Of a stretch of DNA of 64,000 bases, positions 36,793 through 45,554 are shown piece after piece. The position numbers and the translations under genes are program-made. Source of the DNA: Streptomyces albireticuli (lineage in GTDB: Bacteria > Actinomycetota > Actinomycetes > Streptomycetales > Streptomycetaceae); the NCBI RefSeq assembly GCF_021228125.1, contig NZ_JAJQQS010000002.1, positions 186,001 to 250,000 of the forward strand, read 5' to 3'. The first letter of the stretch is position 1; every line of letters starts with the position of its first letter. The notes under the pieces were generated by a model. It saw nothing but the letters and a program-made list of their open reading frames with translations, was not told where the DNA came from and ran no database searches.

Positions 36793-36825
36793 GGCCTGGG
36801 GGCGGCCCGGGAGCGCCCCCAGGCC
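36793..36825 (+). terminator. Hairpin after the thioester-protein gene
   Basis: GGCCTGGGGGC and GCCCCCAGGCC pair perfectly over 11 bases with an 11-base loop, starting 19 bases after the stop. No T-run. Confidence 0.7.
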
Positions 36826-37061
36826 GGTGACCCGGGAGGCGACCCGGGAGCCCCCGGGCGGGGCCGGTGACCGAATCCGCTGATCACCGGCTCCCGCCCG
36901 CCCGTCCGGCCACCGGGCGGGCGGCCGCGGGGCCCGGACCGGAGTGAGATCGTCGGCGAACCCGTTTCCGTCAAGGGGTACCGGTGCGGCAAGATGGGGT
37001 GTATCTGCCCTCACGCGGCGGAGCCGCACATTGGCCCTTCTCGATTGCCGGACGGTTTCTC

Positions 37062-38726
<1,665 letters not shown>

Positions 38727-38728
38727 CC

Positions 38729-39196
38729 GTGGCGCGCCACCTCTACTCCTGCCCCCTGCGCTGGTCGGACATGGACGCCTTCGGCCATGTGAACAACGCG
38801 GTCTTCATCCGGTACCTCGAAGAGGCACGGATCGACTTCATGTTCCGGCTGGCGCCGGGTGAGGGCAGCACGTCGTTCCAGGGCGGGTCCGTCGTGGCCC
38901 GGCACGAGATCGACTACCTGCGTCCCCTGGTCCACCGGCATGCGCCGGTGACCGTGGAGACGTGGGTGACGAAGGTGGGCGCGGCCTCCCTGACCGTCGC
39001 CTACGAGGTGAAGGACGAGGAGCAGGTCTACGTCCGCGCCTCCACCGTCGTCGTGCCCTACGACTTCGCGGCCGGCCGGCCCCGCCGGATCACCGCCGAG
39101 GAGCGGATGTTCCTGGCGGAGTACCAGGACGACGCCGGCCGGGAGGGCCAGGAGGAGACGGGCGGCACGCCCGCGAAGGGGGCCGTCGCCGCATGA
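38729..39196 (+). CDS. Acyl-CoA thioesterase, hotdog fold
   Basis: A 155-residue 4HBT-type thioesterase. LRWSDMDAFGHVNNAVFIRYLEEARIDF (residues 9-36, in part DMDAFGHVNNAVFIRYLEEA) contains the catalytic Asp and the conserved HVNN. The later IDYLRPLVHRHAPVTVETWV and ASTVVVPYDFAAGRPRRIT match YbgC-like proteins. Starts at GTG 38729, three bases after the ettA stop, so it is in the same transcript. A C-terminal tail of about 25 residues is polar. Substrate unknown. Confidence 0.87.
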   Translation: MARHLYSCPLRWSDMDAFGHVNNAVFIRYLEEARIDFMFRLAPGEGSTSFQGGSVVARHEIDYLRPLVHRHAPVTVETWVTKVGAASLTVAYEVKDEEQVYVRASTVVVPYDFAAGRPRRITAEERMFLAEYQDDAGREGQEETGGTPAKGAVAA

Positions 39197-39954
39197 CGGC
39201 GCACCGGCCTCCGTACGGGCAGCGGCTGAGCTTCGCCGACGCCGGGGAGGCGGCCGACCTGGTCGCCTTCCTGGCCCGGCTGATCCACTACGACCGTGCC
39301 GCCGCCGTCCGGCTCCAGGCCGGCGGCGGCGTGCTCGCCGTCTTCGGCCGTCCGCCGTCCTTCGAGGTCCTCGCCATACGCACCGCGCGGCTGGCCGGGG
39401 ACGCCGGGGACACGCCGTTCGACACCACGGTCTCGGCCGGTCAGCTCGCCGACGCCCTGGACACCGCGGGCCGCACGGCCTCCGGTGGGCTGGAGATCAC
39501 CGTTCCCGACGCCGTCACCGGCCCGCCCTGGGCCGGTGTGCTGCCGCCGCGCGGCGGCTGGCAGCGCGTCGAGGGCCTGCCCGACGTCACCGCCGCGCGG
39601 GGCGCCGTCGCCGCCGCCGTGGCCGAGTTCCGCGCGCGGGACGAGGCGCTGCCCGAGCAGCACCGCACCCGCGGGGAGCGCGACCGCATCGGCCGTGAGA
39701 TCTGGTCCCGCACGCTGGGGGAGACGGGGCTGCCGCTGCGCGCGGTGCACGCCGCGCAGTCCCTGGGGTTCCTGCGACCGCTCCCCACGGGCGCGGTGGC
39801 CCGGCAGCCGGCCCGTGCCGGCGGGGGCGTCGCGCTGGCGCCCGAGCCGCTGACGCTGTTCGCGGCGGGGGGATGGCTGCGGCTGCGCACGCCTTACGGG
39901 TCGGTGGCGGTGCGGACCGGTGGGGTCACGGGGCTTACGGTCACTCCGGCCTGA
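39193..39954 (+). CDS. Conserved actinobacterial protein of unknown function
   Basis: A 253-residue protein with no family I recognise. It is mainly alanine/arginine-rich, with FLARLIHYDRAAAVRLQAGG at about 30-50, WAGVLPPRGGWQRVEGLPDV near 115, and a C-terminal half LPLRAVHAAQSLGFLRPLPTG and FAAGGWLRLRTPYGSVAVRTG. No signal peptide or membrane segment. The ATG overlaps the thioesterase stop (ATGA), so it is translationally coupled. Its role may follow the thioesterase but that is a guess. Confidence 0.7.
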   Translation: MTAHRPPYGQRLSFADAGEAADLVAFLARLIHYDRAAAVRLQAGGGVLAVFGRPPSFEVLAIRTARLAGDAGDTPFDTTVSAGQLADALDTAGRTASGGLEITVPDAVTGPPWAGVLPPRGGWQRVEGLPDVTAARGAVAAAVAEFRARDEALPEQHRTRGERDRIGREIWSRTLGETGLPLRAVHAAQSLGFLRPLPTGAVARQPARAGGGVALAPEPLTLFAAGGWLRLRTPYGSVAVRTGGVTGLTVTPA

Positions 39955-39993
39955 GGTCGCGGGGTGTCGGCCGGGCGGTGGGTCCCCTGCGGG

Positions 39994-40068
39994 GCTTTCC
40001 CCTACCCGCCCCTTCCCGACCCGGGGCTCCGCCCCGGACCCCGGGCCTCAAGCGCCGGACGGGCTGGA
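39994..40068. terminator. Partial member of the convergent-gap hairpin family
   Basis: TTTCCCCTACCCGCCCCTTCCCGA (read here in parts: CCCCTACCCGCCCCTTCCCG) resembles the flank of the 15977 element, then CCGGGGC-TCC-GCCCCGG (40021-40037) forms a 7-bp hairpin, then CCTCAAGCGCCGGACGGGCT appears as a single unpaired arm. It sits between convergent genes, so it is probably a decayed bidirectional terminator. Confidence 0.65.
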
Positions 40069-40094
40069 TACGTCGTCGGCCCGGTCGCTGTGGC

Positions 40095-40499
40095 TCAGCC
40101 CTGCGTGTTCACCATCGACGCCGCCGCGTACGTCATGTAGTTCCACAGCTGCTCCGCGTGCTCCGGTGCCAGCTCCAGTTCGTCCACGGCCACCTTCATA
40201 TGCCGCAGCCACGCGTCGTGCGCCGCCCGGTCCACCGTGAACGGCGCGTGCCGCATCCGCAGCCGGGGGTGGCCGCGGTTGTCGCTGTAGGTGCGGGGAC
40301 CGCCCCAGTACTGCATGAGGAAGAGCACCAGGCGCTCCTCGGCGGGGCCGAGGTCCTCCTCCGGGTACATCGGTCGCAGCAGGGGATCCTCGGCGACCCC
40401 CTGGTAGAAGCGGTGGACCAGGCGCCGGAAGGTCTCCTCGCCGCCGACCTGCTCGTAGAAGGTCTGCTCCTGAAGCGTGCCGCGCGGAATCTTGTTCAC
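40095..40499 (-). CDS. glbO: Group II truncated haemoglobin
   Basis: A 134-residue 2/2 globin. TFYEQVGGEETFRRLVHRFY, PLLRPMYPEEDLGPAEERLVLFLMQYWGGP and RGHPRLRMRHAPFTVDR show the usual trHbO pattern, with the proximal haem His in RMRHAPF and aromatic residues in helices B and E for ligand binding. It likely binds O2 or handles NO or peroxide. The ATG at 40499 is the natural start; the gene is convergent with the unknown protein and divergent from a methyltransferase. Confidence 0.9.
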   Translation of the reverse strand: MNKIPRGTLQEQTFYEQVGGEETFRRLVHRFYQGVAEDPLLRPMYPEEDLGPAEERLVLFLMQYWGGPRTYSDNRGHPRLRMRHAPFTVDRAAHDAWLRHMKVAVDELELAPEHAEQLWNYMTYAAASMVNTQG

Positions 40500-40594
40500 C
40501 CTTCCATGGTCTCAGACCGACCGGCCGAGGACCGGCGGTCTAGGACCTCCGCCGGTACTTCGCGCGATGCCCCGTAGCGGCGCACAGTGGAGTC

Positions 40595-41560
40595 ATGGGC
40601 GAGCTGAGCGCGGACCTGCGGGAGCGGCTGGTCGAAAGACTCCAGGCCGAGGGGGAGCTCACCGACCCCCGGTGGCGGGCCGCCTTCGCGGAGGTGCCGA
40701 GGGAGCTGTTCGTCCCCGCGTACTACGCGGGGGTCCCCGGCGGCTACCGGCGGCTCTCGCGCGACGACCCCGACCCCCGGGGCCGTGACGCCTGGCTGAC
40801 CGGGGCCTACGCGGACGAGCCGCTGGCCACCCACCTCCGGGACGGGGAGCTGATCTCCTCCAGCAGCCAGCCGTCCCTGATGGCCATGATGCTGGAGGCC
40901 CTGGACGTCCACGACGGCCACCGGGTCCTGGAGATCGGCGCCGGCACCGGCTACAACGCGGCGCTGCTCGCGCACCGGCTCGGCGACGCCGCCGTCACCA
41001 CCGTCGACCTCGACGCGGAGATCACCGACGCCGCCCGCGCCCATCTCGCGGAGGCAGGGTTCCACCCCACGGTCGTCACCGGTGACGGGGCGCTCGGCTG
41101 CCCCTCCCGCGCCCCCTTCGACCGCACGATGGCGACGTGCGCCCTCCCGTCCGTACCGGCCGCCTGGCTCGCGCAGAGCAGCCCGAACGCGCTGATCCTC
41201 GCCCCGCTCGCCACCGGCCTGATCGCCCTGCGGGTCAGGGACGCCACGCACGCGGAGGGACGCTTCCTGCGGACGCCCGCCTACTTCGTACCCCTGAGGG
41301 GCGGCGCCCCGGCACCGGCGCCGCCTTCGTACGGCACCGGGGGCATCCCCTGCGGACTGCTCCGTAACGATCGGTTCCGGTTCCTGCTGGCGCTGACCGC
41401 CGGCCGGCTGGACCCGGCGGACGCCCTCGCCTTCTGGCGCGACGAGGGCCGCCCGCCGCGCGAGCGCTTCGGCGTGACCGTGGCCGACGGCCGCCAGTGG
41501 GCCTGGCTGGACACCCCGCACAGCCCCTGGCGCTGGCCGCTGGACGGGCCCGCGGACTGA
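40595..41560 (+). CDS. Protein-L-isoaspartate methyltransferase-like SAM enzyme
   Basis: A 321-residue methyltransferase. The N-terminal PCMT-like part has DPRWRAAFAEVPRELFVPAYY and LISSSSQPSLMAMMLEALDV; the SAM motif I is VLEIGAGTGYNAALLAHRLG, followed by TVDLDAEITDAARAHLAEAG. The C-terminal 120 residues depart from PIMT. Similar proteins in actinomycetes are fused or stand-alone maturases of peptide products, or act in protein repair; no peptide precursor is near. ATG at 40595 follows a 95-base gap to the globin. Confidence 0.8.
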   Translation: MGELSADLRERLVERLQAEGELTDPRWRAAFAEVPRELFVPAYYAGVPGGYRRLSRDDPDPRGRDAWLTGAYADEPLATHLRDGELISSSSQPSLMAMMLEALDVHDGHRVLEIGAGTGYNAALLAHRLGDAAVTTVDLDAEITDAARAHLAEAGFHPTVVTGDGALGCPSRAPFDRTMATCALPSVPAAWLAQSSPNALILAPLATGLIALRVRDATHAEGRFLRTPAYFVPLRGGAPAPAPPSYGTGGIPCGLLRNDRFRFLLALTAGRLDPADALAFWRDEGRPPRERFGVTVADGRQWAWLDTPHSPWRWPLDGPAD

Positions 41561-41591
41561 CGCGACCGGGCCCGCGCGGTACCGCCCCCGG

Positions 41592-42599
41592 TCAGCCCCG
41601 GTGGAGGGTGATCGTCGTCCAGGCGCCCACGTGCACCCGGTCGCCCTCGCTCAGCGGCACCGGCACATACGGCTGGATCGGGTCCTCCGAGCCGTTGATC
41701 GTGGTGCCGTTGGTGGAGTCCTGGTCCACGACCGCCCAGCTGCCGTCCGGCTGCTGGACGAACATCGCGTGCTGGTGCGAGACGCCCGGGTCCTCCGGCG
41801 GCCGGGACAGGTCGATGTCCGGGGACTCTCCCGTGCTGTGCCGGCGGCGGCCGACGGTCACCTGGTGGCCGGCGAGCGGCAGCCGCAGCTCGGGGGAGTA
41901 CGCCGGGAGGTTGAGCCCGGCCGCCTCGGGGCCGCTGCGGTTCATCATCGCCATGAAGTACTCGCGGTCCGGCGCGATCACCGCGACCCAGCCGGCCGTC
42001 TGGACGGGCGGCGCGGCCTGCGGCGGTACGCCCGAGGGCACGCCCTCCGCCGTGTGCGGCTCGTACGGGTACTGCGGCGCGGACGGCGGCGGGGCCACGG
42101 GCGGGGGCGGTGGTGCCTGCCGGCCGCTCGGCGGGGACAGCAGCCAGTCGTCCCCGGCGTCGTCGAAGGCCGGCGCCGGCGGGTGGCTCTGCGGCGCGAG
42201 CGGCTCGGCCGGACGATTGATCCGGGACGGACGCGAGCCGTAGTACTCGTACGACTGCGGCGGCTGGGTGTGCTGCGGCGGGGGCGGCGGGGCCGACTGG
42301 AGACCCTGCGGCTGCGACACCGGGGGCGGCCCGAACGAACCCCCCGCCGTGGCCGCGAAATTGTGGCGGCACTCCTCGCAGAAGGGCGCCTGCGCCTCAC
42401 GGGGCGTGCGGCACCGCGGGCACAGCTCGGCCTGGACGGTCGGGTCGCCGAAGCCGTAGCCGCCGGGCGTGCTCAGCGGCGGACCGGCGGGCGGGGGCGG
42501 CGGGGGCACGGCGCCCGGGGCGGTCGCCGACATCCGGTGGCCGCACACCTCGCACCAGTCGTCGGCCGCCGACTGGTGGCCGTTCGGGCAGGTCGGCAT
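41592..42599 (-). CDS. FHA-domain protein with N-terminal zinc ribbons
   Basis: A 335-residue phosphothreonine reader. Two zinc-ribbon motifs open it (C4, C16, C19 with His8, then AELCPRCRTP and FCEECRHN near 60-80). A long Pro-rich linker (80-200) leads to a C-terminal FHA domain (about 245-330) with VGRRR, SHQHAMFV and STNGTTING, the GR, S-x2-H and NG motifs that bind phosphothreonine. It ends the GlnX-GlnH-PknG block. Analogy with mycobacterial GarA, the PknG substrate with an FHA domain, is strong in position but it lacks the ETTSVF phosphosite. ATG at 42599. Confidence 0.87.
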   Translation of the reverse strand: MPTCPNGHQSAADDWCEVCGHRMSATAPGAVPPPPPPAGPPLSTPGGYGFGDPTVQAELCPRCRTPREAQAPFCEECRHNFAATAGGSFGPPPVSQPQGLQSAPPPPPQHTQPPQSYEYYGSRPSRINRPAEPLAPQSHPPAPAFDDAGDDWLLSPPSGRQAPPPPPVAPPPSAPQYPYEPHTAEGVPSGVPPQAAPPVQTAGWVAVIAPDREYFMAMMNRSGPEAAGLNLPAYSPELRLPLAGHQVTVGRRRHSTGESPDIDLSRPPEDPGVSHQHAMFVQQPDGSWAVVDQDSTNGTTINGSEDPIQPYVPVPLSEGDRVHVGAWTTITLHRG

Positions 42600-42664
42600 G
42601 TCGGTTGATTCCCCCTCGTGTGCCGTTCGTCGTCGGGCTTTCGCCTCGGTACCGCGAAGTCTTC

Positions 42665-42772
42665 GGTCGTGGAGCAGTCGATCGGTGGAGCAGTGGAAGC
42701 AGTGGAGCAGTACAGCGGTGGAGCAATACAGCGATGGATCGGTGGAGCGACGGATCGGTGGAGCGCTCGCGC
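42665..42772. repeat. Direct repeats between the vWA and FHA genes
   Basis: The plus-strand core GTGGAGCAGT/GTGGAGCGAC recurs six times (near 42669, 42684, 42702, 42718, 42742 and 42758) at irregular 15-24 base spacing, with CGGATCGGTGG and GATCGGTGG links. It may affect mRNA structure or contain a protein site for the FHA gene. Confidence 0.75.
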
Positions 42773-42781
42773 GCGACGGAG

Positions 42782-44143
42782 CTACTTCTTCACGCGCACG
42801 GTCTTCGTCGAACGCGTTTCGAGCGTCATCTGCGCCTCCGCGGAGACCTTCGCCTTCAGCCGCACAGTACCGGTCGCGGCGTCCACCACGTCCACCACCT
42901 TGGCGAGGAGTTTCGCGGTGTCCTCGTTGCCGGACCGGCTCGCCAGCTGCACGGCCCGCCCCAGCTTCGCCGTCGCCCCGTCCACGTCCCCCGACCTGCG
43001 CAGGTCCAGGCCCTGCTGGATGACCCGGGCCAGCTCCGCCTGCCCGGTGTAGTGGGCGACCTGGGGGTTGATGGACGTCGACGCGGCCAGGTCGTCCGTC
43101 CACACCGCCCGGACCAGCCCCTGCGAGAGCACCTGCGGCGGGCCGCCGTCCGGCGCGGGCAGGACCAGCGAGACCCGGGCGGCCAGCATCTCCTCGCCCA
43201 CCGAGGCGCCCGGCACCCGTACGCACACGTGGTAGTCGCGCGACTCGTCGCCCCACGAGCCCGTCGGGTAGTCGCCCGTGCGCGGCCCCGACTCCACCCG
43301 ACGGCCGGTCAGCTCCTCCACCGAGGGCGCGACCTGTTTGACGTACCGCACCTCGGCGCCCTGCGGGGTCCACAGCCGCAGCGCCACGTCCGCGACCTCC
43401 TTGCCCATCGTGGACTCCATCATCCGGGTGAAGTCCGCGGCCAGCCCGGCCGGATCGGCGACGATGTCCGCGGTGCCCAGCAGCGCGGAGGCGATGCCGG
43501 TGACCTCCTTGACCTCCCAGTCCGTCCCCACGCCCCGGGCGTCACAGGTGAACCGGCCCGCGCAGGCGTTCAGCGTGGTCCGCAGCGCCTCCGGCTCCTC
43601 GTGCTCGTTGCGGCCGTCGGTCAGCAGGATGCCGTGCCGTATCGACACGTCCGAGGAGGCGAACAGCCGGTCGGCCAGGCGCAGCCAGGTGCCGATGGCG
43701 GTGCCGCCGCCCGGGGTGAGCTTGCGCAGCGCCTCCTTCGCCTGGTGCCGGGTGGTGGCGTCGGCGACCGCGAGCCGGCCGCCGCCCGGATACGCCTCCT
43801 TGGCCTGGTGGGTGCCGGCCACCACCGCGAAGGCCACGCCGTCGCGCAGGGTGTCGATGGCGGCGGCCGTGGCGTCCCGGGCGTTGCGCATCTTGGTGGG
43901 CGGATATTCCATCGAGCCCGAGCAGTCGACCATGACGACCACGGCCGCGTCCGGCGCGGCGGGCCGCGCGCCGGCGCCCGCCGTGGACTGATGGGGCACC
44001 AGGGGCGTCTCCCCGGTGGTGCCCCCGCCGGTGGCGGTGACCGTCACGATCGCGTTCACCTCACGGCCGCCCTCGGGCAGGTGCGCGTTCTGGTACACCT
44101 CGACCGCGAAGCGGGGCACGCTCGGCTTGGCGAAGTTGGCCAT
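42782..44143 (-). CDS. von Willebrand factor A domain protein
   Basis: A 453-residue vWA protein. The MIDAS motif is VVMVDCSGSMEYPP (DxSxS near residue 75), with a later Thr in GGGTAIGTWL and Asp in ILLTDGRNEHEE. N-terminal and C-terminal beta segments (AVEVYQNAHLPEGG and ASVGEEMLAARVSLVLPAPD) surround it, and a helical repeat follows (GQAELARVIQQGLDLRRSGD). No signal peptide, so it is cytosolic. GAGGAG precedes ATG 44143. vWA-PP2C-kinase groupings occur in bacterial signalling complexes; the function here is unknown. Confidence 0.85.
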   Translation of the reverse strand: MANFAKPSVPRFAVEVYQNAHLPEGGREVNAIVTVTATGGGTTGETPLVPHQSTAGAGARPAAPDAAVVVMVDCSGSMEYPPTKMRNARDATAAAIDTLRDGVAFAVVAGTHQAKEAYPGGGRLAVADATTRHQAKEALRKLTPGGGTAIGTWLRLADRLFASSDVSIRHGILLTDGRNEHEEPEALRTTLNACAGRFTCDARGVGTDWEVKEVTGIASALLGTADIVADPAGLAADFTRMMESTMGKEVADVALRLWTPQGAEVRYVKQVAPSVEELTGRRVESGPRTGDYPTGSWGDESRDYHVCVRVPGASVGEEMLAARVSLVLPAPDGGPPQVLSQGLVRAVWTDDLAASTSINPQVAHYTGQAELARVIQQGLDLRRSGDVDGATAKLGRAVQLASRSGNEDTAKLLAKVVDVVDAATGTVRLKAKVSAEAQMTLETRSTKTVRVKK

Positions 44144-44279
44144 CTGTTCGGCTCCTCGGTGGCTGTCGTCGGTCAGGGCGTACGAGGCGCGCCCGGGCGG
44201 CCGGACAGGGCGGAAGAGCACGCGGTGCCGGGCGTGACACCGGTGTGATCCCCCCGTCGGCGCGACCGGACGTCGGCCG

Positions 44280-45551
44280 TCAGGCCGATCCTGCCCCCTC
44301 GGGCGGCAGGGGGAACGGCAGTACGGCCACTGTTACGTTGTCGTGGCCGCCTCCGTCCAGGGCGTGGGCCAGCAACCGCCGTGCGCATTCCAGAGGGCGG
44401 GAGCGGGCGTCCGGCGGAGTGATCTCGGCCATCCGCTCGGCGGACTCGGCGTAGTTCCACAGCCCGTCGGTGCAGACGATCACCACGCCCTTGCGGTCGG
44501 GGTGGAAGGACGCGGTGTGCGGATCGACCTCGTAGGCGTCCGCGCCCAGCCAGCCCGTGATCGCGTGCGCGCGCTCGTCCGCGTACGCCTCGGCCTCCGA
44601 CAGCAGGCCCGCCGCGACCATCTGGGCGGCCCAGGAGTCGTCCTCGGTGAGCCGGGCGGGCTGGGTGGCGCGGTCCTCCGGCACCCAGTAGGCGCGGCTG
44701 TCGCCGATCCAGCCGACCGTCAGCAGATCACCGGTGACGACCGCCGTCACGATGGTGCAGGCCGGGGCGTTCTCCTGGCGGTGCGTCTCGTGCTGGCGCG
44801 GCTCGTTCGCCGGCGGTGGCGGGGTCGCGAGCGAGGTGACCGCCTCGGCGGCCCGGACGATCGCGTCGTGTGTGGCCTGCCGCGGGTCGGTGCCCCGCGG
44901 GAGCGCCGTCACCAGCGTCTCGCGCGCGGCGGCGCAGGCGGCGGCCGACGCCTCGTCGGGCCGGGTCGCGGAGGACACGCCGTCACTGACGACGGCGACG
45001 GTGGCCGGGCCGCCGTCCGCGAGAGGCACGGTGGACACCGCGTAGGCGTCCTCGTTCCGGTGGTGGCGCAGTCCGCGGTCGCTGACCGCCGCGACGCCTG
45101 GCAACTGGTGCTCCATGTGATCCCGTTCGCGCGGTTGTGCATGTCCGCAGTGTTCGCAGTACCCGTCTTTGTCGATCATGCCGGATCGGCAGGCCCCACA
45201 GGTGCGGCCGGTGCCGTTCACCACGGGGTGACCGCCGTCCGGCCGCGGCCTTCCCCCCACGGCCGCCAGGGCGCCGTGCGCCGACTGCGCGGGCACCCCG
45301 CCGAACGCGCGGGGGTCGCGCGGGTCGGGGGTGCCGGAGGCGTCGGTGCCCGGGGGCGGCCCGGGGGCGGCCGGGCCGCGCGGTGGCCGGTGCGCCGCCG
45401 CCGGTGCGCCGGAGGGCGCGGGGAACCGCTCACCGGGCCGCGGCGCCGAGAGGTCGGCGCCGCAGCCGCCGCAGAAATTGTCACCCGGCTCCAGCGGCTC
45501 GTGGCAGACGGGACAGGCCGTCAGCTGTGGGGGTCGCGGCAGTTGCGACAT
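44280..45551 (-). CDS. PP2C-type Ser/Thr phosphatase with zinc ribbons
   Basis: A 423-residue phosphatase. N-terminal zinc ribbon CPVCHEPLEPGDNFCGGCG and a second CGACRSGMIDKDGYCEHCG near residue 120 resemble the motifs in the neighbouring FHA protein and kinase. The PP2C domain (155-420) has SDRGLRHHRNEDAYAV, VSDGVSS, WIGDSRAYW, VCTDGLWNYAES and GGHDNVTVAVL, all metal-binding Asp residues present. It most likely reverses the action of the PknG-like kinase encoded immediately upstream. The ATG lies three bases after the kinase stop. Confidence 0.9.
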   Translation of the reverse strand: MSQLPRPPQLTACPVCHEPLEPGDNFCGGCGADLSAPRPGERFPAPSGAPAAAHRPPRGPAAPGPPPGTDASGTPDPRDPRAFGGVPAQSAHGALAAVGGRPRPDGGHPVVNGTGRTCGACRSGMIDKDGYCEHCGHAQPRERDHMEHQLPGVAAVSDRGLRHHRNEDAYAVSTVPLADGGPATVAVVSDGVSSATRPDEASAAACAAARETLVTALPRGTDPRQATHDAIVRAAEAVTSLATPPPPANEPRQHETHRQENAPACTIVTAVVTGDLLTVGWIGDSRAYWVPEDRATQPARLTEDDSWAAQMVAAGLLSEAEAYADERAHAITGWLGADAYEVDPHTASFHPDRKGVVIVCTDGLWNYAESAERMAEITPPDARSRPLECARRLLAHALDGGGHDNVTVAVLPFPLPPEGAGSA

Positions 45552-45554
45552 CGA

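Noticed and set aside
42600..43373. N-terminal extension of the FHA protein through the GTGGAGC repeats
   Set aside because: It would overlap the vWA gene and read repeat DNA; MPTCPNGHQ starts the zinc ribbon.
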